Positions 24,914 through 31,634 of a DNA stretch of 49,768 nucleotides are shown here, piece by piece. The DNA is taken from the NCBI GenBank assembly GCA_022843585.1, contig JALHNJ010000017.1:1-49768 (forward strand). The letters are read 5' to 3'. The first letter of the stretch is position 1. Each line of letters begins with the position of its first letter. The notes below the pieces were generated by a model that made no database searches, was not told the origin of the DNA, and saw only the letters and a program-made list of their open reading frames with translations. The stretch is from Chitinophagaceae bacterium (GTDB taxonomy: Bacteria > Bacteroidota > Bacteroidia > Chitinophagales > Chitinophagaceae). Both the position numbers and the translations under genes were made by a program.

Positions 24914-24976
24914 ATGCCAGCATTAAAAAATGTTTTACTTTCAGCACTTCATCAAATCAACTCCCGATTGCTATGA
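24914..24976 (+). CDS. Possible 20-codon leader ORF before the sugar transporter
   Basis: ATG 24914 opens a frame encoding [20 protein letters not shown], and its TGA overlaps the ATG of the transporter gene (ATGA). The arrangement suits translational coupling or a leader peptide, but at this length it may be chance. No strong ribosome-binding site is visible in front. Confidence 0.25.
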   Translation: MPALKNVLLSALHQINSRLL

Positions 24977-26631
24977 CTCAAACTAAACAGCCTACCAACT
25001 ACGGGGCTTTAAGCACATTAGTAACTGTTTTCTTCTTTTGGGGTTTTATTGCTGCTGGTAACAGTGTCTTTATTCCTTTTTGTAAACATTATTTTAATCT
25101 TGATCAGTTTCAAAGCCAGCTGATTGACTTTGCATTTTACACTGCCTACTATGTAGGTGCTTTATTGCTTTTTATTTTTGGTACAATCGGTGGAAAAGAT
25201 TTGGTAGGCAAATGGGGGTACAAGAAAAGCATTGTATACGGCCTTTTATTTTCTGCATTGGGTGCCGGGGCAATGATATTGGCTGTTAACGGAAACAGCT
25301 TTCCCGGAATGTTGGTAGGATTATTTATTGTAGCACTTGGTTTTTCGTTACAGCAAACGGCTGCACAACCCTTTTCAATAGCACTTGGTGATCCTTCAAC
25401 AGGTGCAGCCAGAGTTACATTAGGTGGTGCAGTCAACTCTTTTGGTACTTCTATAGGGCCTCTTGTAGTTGCGTTAGCTTTATTTGGCACTACTGCCGCC
25501 ATTACAGATGAGCAGATTGCTTCACTTAGTTTATCAAAAGTTATTGTATTGTACATAGGTGTGGGTGCTTTATTCATAGGGGCTGCTGCTTTATTTAACT
25601 TTTCAAAAAAAGTACCATCAGGAATTATTGAAGAAAAAACAGAAAGTGGAAATAAGGCATTAATAGTTCTGATTATAATGACCGTATTGCTGGGAGTAAT
25701 GTTTGTTCCTGTTTTCAGTACCTATAAAAATTTAGACCCTAATATTTCTGAAGCTAACCAGCATGCATTGGAAATTTACAGGCTTAAATGGTTGCTTGGT
25801 GCTTTAGCAGTGGTGGTAGTTGGATTGTTAGTTGCCAATCTCAGTGCCAGAAAAAAACCAGAAGGTTGGGGAGCTATGCGATATCCTCAATTGGTGCTGG
25901 GTATGCTGGGCATATTTACTTATGTGGGAGTAGAAGTAGCTGTGGGAAGTAACCTGGGTGAACTATTAAAACAAAAAGAATTTGGGGCATTATCTGCATC
26001 AGAAGCAACTCCTTATATTATGATGTATTGGGGGAGCTTAATGATTGGACGTTGGACAGGTGCTATTAGTGCTTTTAATTTTAGCAAATCAACAAAGAAA
26101 TTTTTACAGCTAATCGTCCCTCTTAAAGCTTTTGGTATCCTTATACTAGTTATCTATCTTTCAAACTATGATGTATCAGCACTATTTTACTATGGTCTTT
26201 GTGTATTAGTCCTTATCGCTGCTTTCTTTTTAAGTAAGGAAAGACCAGTACAAACTCTCCTAATCTTCAGTGTATTGGGTGTTATAGCAATGGTTATTGG
26301 TTTACTTACTACAGGCACTGTAGCTATTTATGCTTTTCTTAGTGCCGGACTATTTTGTTCAATTATGTGGCCTTGTATTTTTAGTTTATCAGTTGCTGGA
26401 TTGGGCAAGTACCAATCACAAGGCTCAGCATTTTTGATTATGATGATTCTGGGTGGAGGTATTATACCCCCGATTCAGGGTAAAATTGCTGATTTAATTG
26501 GCATACACCAATCATATATTATTGCCGCAGTTTGCTTTGCGTACCTGGTTTTGTTTGCCGTTTTAGTAAAAGGTATTCTTCGTAAGCAGGGAATTGATTA
26601 TGATGCAGAAGTAAGCGGAGGCGGACATTAA
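24973..26631 (+). CDS. FHS-type MFS sugar transporter (glucose/galactose)
   Basis: This 552-residue inner-membrane carrier belongs to the fucose-galactose-glucose:H+ symporter branch of the MFS. The typical N-terminus [26 protein letters not shown] and the loop after helix 2 ([20 protein letters not shown]) are present. So are [14 protein letters not shown] and the second-half [15 protein letters not shown]. It is about 100 residues longer than the usual 410-440. The extra part (about 225-300) holds two added hydrophobic segments, [20 protein letters not shown] and [18 protein letters not shown], with a polar loop between, so about 14 helices. A terminator and then a ROK kinase gene follow, suggesting import and phosphorylation of a hexose, probably glucose. 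Confidence 0.9.
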   Translation: MTQTKQPTNYGALSTLVTVFFFWGFIAAGNSVFIPFCKHYFNLDQFQSQLIDFAFYTAYYVGALLLFIFGTIGGKDLVGKWGYKKSIVYGLLFSALGAGAMILAVNGNSFPGMLVGLFIVALGFSLQQTAAQPFSIALGDPSTGAARVTLGGAVNSFGTSIGPLVVALALFGTTAAITDEQIASLSLSKVIVLYIGVGALFIGAAALFNFSKKVPSGIIEEKTESGNKALIVLIIMTVLLGVMFVPVFSTYKNLDPNISEANQHALEIYRLKWLLGALAVVVVGLLVANLSARKKPEGWGAMRYPQLVLGMLGIFTYVGVEVAVGSNLGELLKQKEFGALSASEATPYIMMYWGSLMIGRWTGAISAFNFSKSTKKFLQLIVPLKAFGILILVIYLSNYDVSALFYYGLCVLVLIAAFFLSKERPVQTLLIFSVLGVIAMVIGLLTTGTVAIYAFLSAGLFCSIMWPCIFSLSVAGLGKYQSQGSAFLIMMILGGGIIPPIQGKIADLIGIHQSYIIAAVCFAYLVLFAVLVKGILRKQGIDYDAEVSGGGH

Positions 26632-26655
26632 TTCAGTAAAACATTTTACTTTTAT

Positions 26656-26686
26656 AACCCTGTAGCACTTGCTACGGGGTTTTTTA
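26656..26686 (+). terminator. Intrinsic terminator after the sugar transporter gene
   Basis: AACCCTGTAGCA and TGCTACGGGGTT pair with a 2-base loop and one mismatch, followed by a T-run. It lies 12 bp before the ROK kinase ATG, so that gene needs read-through or its own promoter, or the hairpin acts as an attenuator. Confidence 0.75.
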
Positions 26687-26697
26687 AAAATTCATAT

Positions 26698-27654
26698 ATG
26701 GCAGATTTTGCAATTGGCATAGACATAGGGGGCACCAATACCAAATTTGGTATCGTTGATAAGAACGGCCATATTTTAAAACAAGACCGTTTGCTAACAA
26801 ATAGCCATGAGGGTGTGCAGGATTTTATTGACGACCTGTATGACAAGCTAATGCCAATGATCAATGAAGCCGGTGGTGCTGGAAACATTACAGGTATAGG
26901 CATCGGGGCACCCAATGGAAATTATTATACCGGCAATATTGAATATGCAGCCAATCTTAAATGGCGGGGGATTATTCCTTTTGCAAAAATGGTATCTGAA
27001 AAATTTAACCTGCCGGTAAAATTAACCAATGATGCTAATGCTGCAGCCATGGGAGAAATGATGTATGGCTGCGCCAAAGGCATGAAACATTTTATTACGA
27101 TCACTTTAGGAACCGGTGTCGGCAGTGGTATTGTGATTGATGGAAAAATTGTATTAGGCCATGATGGATTTGCCGGCGAATTAGGTCATACAGTAATAAG
27201 ACCGGGAGGAAGATTACACCAGGGAACAGGATTACGAGGTTCATTAGAATCCTATGCCTCTGCAACAGGTGTAAGAGAAACCGCCTTGGAACTGCTCGCT
27301 GAAAATCCAAATGTAGAAAGCCTGCTTAGAGATTATTCTATCAATGACCTTATAACCAGCCAAACGGTTTATGAATGTGCGATTAAAGGAGATAAAATAG
27401 CTAACGAAATTTTTGAAACCACGGGTAAAATATTAGGAGAGGCATTAGCGAATTTTGTAATGTTCTCTTCACCGGAAGCAATTGTATTGTTTGGCGGATT
27501 AACAAAGGCCGGCGATTTAATAATGAATCCTACTAAACAAGCCATGGAAGCAAGCCTGATACAGATCTTTAAAAACAAAGTGAAGTTGCTGTATAGTCAG
27601 TTACAGGAAGCAGATGCGGCAATATTAGGAGCCAGTGCATTGGTGAGGGAATAA
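26698..27654 (+). CDS. ROK family sugar kinase (probable glucokinase)
   Basis: This 318-residue cytoplasmic kinase of the ROK family most likely phosphorylates glucose with ATP. Phosphate-binding DIGGTNTKFGIV lies at 9-20, the catalytic Asp112 in LTNDANAAAMGE, and the second ATP-binding part LGTGVGSGIVIDG at 137-149. ELGH (161-164) carries the sugar-binding Glu and His. The zinc-binding motif CxCGxxGCxE that normally follows is absent: the segment is GGRLHQGTGLRGSLES (170-185), with no Cys. There is no N-terminal helix-turn-helix, so it is a kinase and not a repressor. It follows the hexose transporter gene in the same direction, separated by a terminator-like hairpin. Confidence 0.9.
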   Translation: MADFAIGIDIGGTNTKFGIVDKNGHILKQDRLLTNSHEGVQDFIDDLYDKLMPMINEAGGAGNITGIGIGAPNGNYYTGNIEYAANLKWRGIIPFAKMVSEKFNLPVKLTNDANAAAMGEMMYGCAKGMKHFITITLGTGVGSGIVIDGKIVLGHDGFAGELGHTVIRPGGRLHQGTGLRGSLESYASATGVRETALELLAENPNVESLLRDYSINDLITSQTVYECAIKGDKIANEIFETTGKILGEALANFVMFSSPEAIVLFGGLTKAGDLIMNPTKQAMEASLIQIFKNKVKLLYSQLQEADAAILGASALVRE

Positions 27655-27673
27655 ACAAGTTTTTTGTTAGGCG

Positions 27674-27714
27674 TGATATTTCGAAACTTTTGATGGTTTT
27701 GAAATATCATTTTT
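27674..27714. terminator. Bidirectional terminator between ROK kinase and NAGPA-like genes
   Basis: TGATATTTC-GAAAC and GTTTT-GAAATATCA pair imperfectly around a short loop, followed by TTTTT on the plus strand. It lies between two convergent genes and overlaps the last codons of the minus-strand gene. Confidence 0.65.
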
Positions 27715-28696
27715 GTTTGATGATGAATACAGCAGGAACGGGTCGTTGCCCGGCAGCATCAGAAATTTTGATTGTTTCTTTTCCGTTCACCAGCATACAA
27801 CTGCTTCCGCCGCCGTCAAGGTTTAATGCTTCCAAGCAACCGAGGTCTTTAAATATTTGAGCTTCCTGTGTAAGTGTTGCACCTTCAGCTATGCCGGAGT
27901 TTCTTCCTTCTATAATCAATATAATTAGTTTATTATCTTTTGTATAGCCCATTGCTGTACGTGGATGTTTATCATCGATTGCTTTGCCACTAAACTTTAG
28001 TTCTTCATTATTGGTAATTTTTATTTCACCGTTTTGTAAAAGTACAGGGCCGCCGCCAACAGCTGTTTTCATTTTCCATTTATTAAAATCCACCCGGACT
28101 CTTTTCGATGGTTCAATAGATTGTGAAATGGCTTTTCTTGCATCGTTAAGCCGGAAATTATTTGTGGAATCTTTTACAGCAGTGATGGCTCCCTGTATTG
28201 CATATGAATATTTAAGAGTAGAATCGGAATACAACCAGGCTACATCAGCCTCTCTCCTTTTTGAAATACCAATTGCACTACCGAATGGATGACGATAGGT
28301 AAATGTATCCTTCCCTCTCCCGTTTACAGTATGGATATTATAACCAACTAATTTTTTATCTTTTATTACCACGTTCAAATTTTGATTGGTAGCAAAAGAA
28401 AAGAATGTTGTATTGACGACTACTATCGGATTACCATTTTTCTCATAAAACTTTGAAGGTGTTAATCTGCGTTGATAAGTCGTATCAACAGTAAAGTCAA
28501 GTTTCTTATCTTTTAGATCAGCTTCTACATAATAAGCAATATTCGGCTTACCATCCAGCAGGCTTGTTGTTTTATATACATGAACAGAAGGAGGTAATGG
28601 CTGAAATAAGGAATCTACATTTTGCCATTGAAGCTGGCAGTTGACCTTTAAGCAAAAAAATGAACTGAAAATAAATATGGTGAAAAATTTTGTCAT
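27707..28696 (-). CDS. Exported phosphodiester glycosidase (NAGPA) domain protein
   Basis: This 329-residue exported protein has signal peptide MTKFFTIFIFSSFFCLKVNC. Its NAGPA domain (phosphodiester glycosidase, the fold of the enzyme that removes GlcNAc from mannose 6-phosphate tags) covers about 60-325. The motifs are NPIVVVNTTFFSF (about 88-100), KTAVGGGPVLLQNGE, HPRTAMGYTKDNKLIILIIEGRN, and the diagnostic LNLDGGGSS (291-299) before a C-terminal PVPAVFIIK strand. In bacteria the domain is linked to cell-wall or surface-glycan phosphodiesters, and the substrate here is unknown. Its ATG lies 9 bp after the lipA stop, with a heptamer array in between. The two are probably on one transcript although functionally unrelated. 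Confidence 0.85.
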   Translation of the reverse strand: MTKFFTIFIFSSFFCLKVNCQLQWQNVDSLFQPLPPSVHVYKTTSLLDGKPNIAYYVEADLKDKKLDFTVDTTYQRRLTPSKFYEKNGNPIVVVNTTFFSFATNQNLNVVIKDKKLVGYNIHTVNGRGKDTFTYRHPFGSAIGISKRREADVAWLYSDSTLKYSYAIQGAITAVKDSTNNFRLNDARKAISQSIEPSKRVRVDFNKWKMKTAVGGGPVLLQNGEIKITNNEELKFSGKAIDDKHPRTAMGYTKDNKLIILIIEGRNSGIAEGATLTQEAQIFKDLGCLEALNLDGGGSSCMLVNGKETIKISDAAGQRPVPAVFIIKQK

Positions 28697-28699
28697 ATC

Positions 28700-28737
28700 T
28701 CCAGACTACTGACTAACGACTCCTGACTCCTTACTCA
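28700..28737 (-). repeat. Heptamer array (AGGAGTC family) supplying the lipA C-terminus
   Basis: Read on the minus strand: ATGAGTA, AGGAGTC, AGGAGTC, GTTAGTC and AGTAGTC. It encodes the last ten residues of LipA ([10 protein letters not shown]) and the TAG stop, then ends 4 bp before the next gene's ATG. Confidence 0.8.
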
Positions 28738-29644
28738 TCTCCCATTCCTTTCTGCCCAATCCTGCAAATACATGTCGTTCGCTATGATAGGAGGAACGTA
28801 CTAACGGGCCGCTTTCTACGTAATCCAAACCAAGATTGTAACCGATCTCCCGGTATTCAGCAAACTCATCCGGATGCACAAAGCGATGAACAGGTAAATG
28901 TTTTTTTGTGGGTTGCAGATATTGACCGATTGTAACTACATCGCAGCCGTTTGCCTGCAAGTCCACCAATGTTTGCGTTACTTCTTCTTTCGTTTCGCCA
29001 AGACCGAGCATGATGCCGCTCTTGGTTCTCATACCACCTTCTTTCAACGTCCGTATCACTTCCATACTGCGCCAGTATTTGGCTTGTATGCGAACCTGTC
29101 TTGTAAGCCGTTCAACAGTTTCAATATTATGGCTCACCACTTCCGGTGCTGCATCAATTACCCGTTGTATATCTTCTTTGTTTCCTTTAAAATCCGGGAT
29201 CAATGTTTCTAATGTAGTTTCCGGGTTTAATGCCTTTACCGCTTTGATCGTGTTGTTCCAGATGATAGAGCCGCCGTCTTTTAATTCATCTCTGTCAACA
29301 GAGGTAATTACTGCATGTTTCACTTTCATTAAATGAATAGCTTCGGCAACCCGCTGTGGTTCATCCCAATCAACCGGCTCTGGACGACCGGTAGCCACTG
29401 CACAAAAGCCACAGCTTCTTGTACAAGTGTTCCCTAATATCATAAAAGTAGCAGTACCAGCTCCCCAGCATTCGCCCATATTTGGACAATTGCCGCTTTC
29501 GCAAATTGTGTGGAGTTTATGATTATCGACCAGGCTGCGAACATGTTTATAGCTTTCGCCGATGGGAAGTTTAACCCTAAGCCAATCTGGTTTTTTTACT
29601 CTTGTATTATCAACTGCACTTGAAGCTATCGGAAGTTCAATCAT
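28706..29644 (-). CDS. lipA: Lipoyl synthase (radical SAM)
   Basis: This 312-residue enzyme inserts two sulfurs into protein-bound octanoyl groups to make lipoate for 2-oxoacid dehydrogenases and the glycine cleavage system. The auxiliary 4Fe-4S cluster is held by Cys48, Cys53 and Cys59 ([12 protein letters not shown]). The radical-SAM cluster is held by Cys74, Cys78 and Cys81 (CTRSCGFC). The C-terminal serine ligand motif is present as [10 protein letters not shown]. The last ten residues ([10 protein letters not shown]) come from a heptamer DNA array and are not part of the conserved protein, which normally ends shortly after GLGRKEWE. A consensus promoter overlaps the end of the upstream gene and would make the mRNA almost leaderless. 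Confidence 0.97.
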   Translation of the reverse strand: MIELPIASSAVDNTRVKKPDWLRVKLPIGESYKHVRSLVDNHKLHTICESGNCPNMGECWGAGTATFMILGNTCTRSCGFCAVATGRPEPVDWDEPQRVAEAIHLMKVKHAVITSVDRDELKDGGSIIWNNTIKAVKALNPETTLETLIPDFKGNKEDIQRVIDAAPEVVSHNIETVERLTRQVRIQAKYWRSMEVIRTLKEGGMRTKSGIMLGLGETKEEVTQTLVDLQANGCDVVTIGQYLQPTKKHLPVHRFVHPDEFAEYREIGYNLGLDYVESGPLVRSSYHSERHVFAGLGRKEWEMSKESGVVSQ

Positions 29645-29648
29645 GAAG

Positions 29649-29680
29649 CAAAAATAAGGCAGTTATTTACGCTTGCCAAA
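29649..29680 (-). promoter_or_regulatory. Promoter of lipA (Bacteroidota type)
   Basis: On the minus strand TTTG, 20 bp, then TATTTTTG, a full match to the -33/-7 consensus. The -7 box ends 5 bp before the lipA ATG, so transcription should start at or within a few bases of the start codon. The -33 box lies inside the 3' end of the upstream gene. Confidence 0.6.
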
Positions 29681-30472
29681 CAGTATAGCAATGTATCCCT
29701 GGAAGAAGAATTGTTTATCCTCCTGGTCGGCCATAATGGTAATTTTAGAGCCGTAAAATTCTGCGCTAAGCCCCACTTCTATACCCGATACAATTTCATT
29801 AAAACGTCCGTAATCAAACCGCAGAGCAGTTTTTGCAAATGCCCCGGGTTTTATTTTCATTTCACCCCATCCTTTTCCCAATCCGCCGCCGCCAACTATT
29901 GTAGGTCCTAAAAACAAGTCCCTGTCGTCTTCGGAATACTTAATTGTTTTATTGGGGCCGCCCATCGGGTCTCTTACCTCCACATAATATGGACGTAACA
30001 GGCCAAGTGCCAATCCGCCATTTGCAATGGCAGAAACAGATACACCATTCTTATTTCCTTTTTGACCTAAAATACGCTGCTGACCTACTCCTAAAGTGAG
30101 CTGGTAAAAATTATTGATCTTTCCATAAATGAAAGGATTACCAAAAAAGAAACTACCCGGATCGTTTGCTGATAGTTTTTCTTCTTTTTGATTTTTTATT
30201 TCGGTAAAATCAATTCTGTAGGTACTTGTTTTGAGGTTTGTTTTCATCTTCCCCAGTTCATAGAAAATTCCATACCCATTACTTCTGGCTTGTAAACCAA
30301 AAATGCTTTGCTTTCTATACACCAGCACACCTTCTTCGGCCTGCTTTATCATATCGCTTACCTTTTGCCTTTTGGCCTCTTTCTTTGCAGATTTACCTTT
30401 ATCATCTTGTGCAAAACAAGTAATGATAATAGCTGAAAGAAAAACAGTGAGGAGGAGTTTCTTCACGGACAT
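29663..30472 (-). CDS. Exported hypothetical protein, probable outer-membrane barrel
   Basis: This 269-residue protein starts with a signal peptide (MSVKKLLLTVFLSAIIITCFA). A short basic helical segment (about 25-45, KSAKKEAKRQKVSDMIKQ) is followed by strands with alternating hydrophobic and polar residues, such as SNGYGIFYELGKMK, NNFYQLTLGVGQQRIL and SGIEVGLSAEFYGSKITIMA. It ends with QFFFQGYIAILFGKRK, consistent with an eight- or ten-stranded outer-membrane barrel. The family is not recognised beyond resemblance to conserved Bacteroidota proteins. It lies just upstream of lipA, whose promoter sits in this gene's last codons. It is divergent from the OsmC gene. Confidence 0.72.
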   Translation of the reverse strand: MSVKKLLLTVFLSAIIITCFAQDDKGKSAKKEAKRQKVSDMIKQAEEGVLVYRKQSIFGLQARSNGYGIFYELGKMKTNLKTSTYRIDFTEIKNQKEEKLSANDPGSFFFGNPFIYGKINNFYQLTLGVGQQRILGQKGNKNGVSVSAIANGGLALGLLRPYYVEVRDPMGGPNKTIKYSEDDRDLFLGPTIVGGGGLGKGWGEMKIKPGAFAKTALRFDYGRFNEIVSGIEVGLSAEFYGSKITIMADQEDKQFFFQGYIAILFGKRK

Positions 30473-30518
30473 ACTTTTTAGTTACACTATAACGTAAATT
30501 TAGGGCAAAATATTGATA

Positions 30519-30932
30519 ATGACTTCTTCTGTAATTTATACGGGTGATTTAAGAACAACCTGTACCCACCTGAAAAGTAACAGCCATTTTGAAACCGATG
30601 CCCCGGTTGATAACAATGGAAAAGGTGAAAGGTTTTCGCCAACCGACCTGATGGCTACAAGTCTTGCTACCTGTATGATAACGGTGATGGGGATAAAAGC
30701 AAGAACCATGGGCTTCGATCTGAACGATGTGAAAATTGAGGTATTAAAAATTATGAAGGCCGATCCCCGCCGGGTGGGTGGTATAGAATTAACATTTTAT
30801 ATACCAGATGCGTTGAAAGATATTGACGAAAAAACCAAAGCCATTTTAAAAAATACTGGCGACACCTGTCCTGTTATGCAAAGCATTCATCCAAATATTG
30901 AAGTGAAGGTGGATTGGGGAGATTGGAATTGA
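30519..30932 (+). CDS. OsmC family peroxiredoxin-like protein
   Basis: This 137-residue protein starts at ATG 30519; a TTG two codons earlier is less likely. OsmC-fold proteins reduce organic hydroperoxides using two cysteines. Both are present, one in TSLATCMITVMGI (about residue 51) and one in NTGDTCPVMQSIHP (about 118). The first strand VIYTGDLRTTCTHLKSNSHFETD and the long central helix GERFSPTDLMATSL are typical of the YhfA/OsmC subgroup. It acts in the cytoplasm as a homodimer and protects against peroxide (family knowledge). The TGA stop is directly followed by a heptamer array. Confidence 0.9.
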   Translation: MTSSVIYTGDLRTTCTHLKSNSHFETDAPVDNNGKGERFSPTDLMATSLATCMITVMGIKARTMGFDLNDVKIEVLKIMKADPRRVGGIELTFYIPDALKDIDEKTKAILKNTGDTCPVMQSIHPNIEVKVDWGDWN

Positions 30933-30958
30933 GTTCGGAGTTCATAGTCTGGGGTTGC
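30930..30958 (+). repeat. Heptamer array at the OsmC gene stop codon
   Basis: Degenerate units GTTCGGA, GTTCATA, GTCTGGG and GTTGCG start inside or directly after the TGA stop (30930-30932). Confidence 0.55.
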
Positions 30959-31052
30959 GTGCAATTTATTTCACTGTTTCTGTGCTTAAGTGACAATTTT
31001 ATTTTGCCATCGTTCTGCTCTTTGTGCATCGTCCCTTGCGTCGCACTTTTGT

Positions 31053-31081
31053 TTTGTAGTAACACGGATTAGCATTTTTTG
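31053..31081 (+). promoter_or_regulatory. Weak candidate promoter upstream of a secreted-protein gene
   Basis: TTTG (31053-31056), 17 bp, then ATTTTTTG (31074-31081), which differs from TAnnTTTG in the first two bases. The start of transcription would be near 31086, about 68 bp before the ATG. Confidence 0.25.
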
Positions 31082-31153
31082 AATAGTAAAACGATTTCGG
31101 AGGGGGCACAATACTTAAAAAATTTATATCTTCATGTTCTAACATTGTGGAGT

Positions 31154-31633
31154 ATGAGAAGTATTCTTTTATTGATTTGTGTTGTTGCGTTTACGTCTGC
31201 CCAGGCGCAATTTGACATTAACGAACATCTTAAAAAGAAACAGGAAGTGAGAATAAAAAAGGCAGAAAAAATAAAAGAGAGGAAAAACAAAATGTTTAAC
31301 CCAATTTGCGATGGCTCCGGTTGGGGGAAACCCAAACCTTCAACTTCACTTCCGAAAATAAACCAGTTCAAGTCTCTTACACTGCCTGCACAAACGATAA
31401 CCTTAACGCTAGATAATTTCGATAAAGTAATTGTCTACCCTCAATACAACATGCCGGTTGTAACTACCGACATGAAGCAACTCAAGACAATGCCCAATGC
31501 CGGCGAAGATTATTTTGCAAAAAACTTTTATGTTCCGGGGAAACGAAAGTATAATGATATTCCGAATGGAGCAGCTGAATTGACATTACCAAACAAACTT
31601 CAGGAGTTGCTGGATAAATATCGAAGCAAGTAA
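31154..31633 (+). CDS. Small secreted hypothetical protein
   Basis: This 159-residue protein starts at ATG 31154, which gives signal peptide MRSILLLICVVAFTSAQAQ. The frame is open to 31079 without a better signal. The mature part begins with a very basic helix (about 25-50, HLKKKQEVRIKKAEKIKERK). A short Pro/Ser-rich segment and a C-terminal domain with TLTLDNFDKVIVYPQYNMPVV and KQLKTMPNAGEDYF follow, ending in a helix LPNKLQELLDKYRSK. The family is not recognised. It converges with the DUF2851 gene, with only one base between the stop codons. Confidence 0.65.
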   Translation: MRSILLLICVVAFTSAQAQFDINEHLKKKQEVRIKKAEKIKERKNKMFNPICDGSGWGKPKPSTSLPKINQFKSLTLPAQTITLTLDNFDKVIVYPQYNMPVVTTDMKQLKTMPNAGEDYFAKNFYVPGKRKYNDIPNGAAELTLPNKLQELLDKYRSK

Positions 31634-31634
31634 T

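Noticed and set aside
26698-27654. ROK transcriptional repressor
   Set aside because: No N-terminal helix-turn-helix; the protein starts directly with the phosphate-binding loop.
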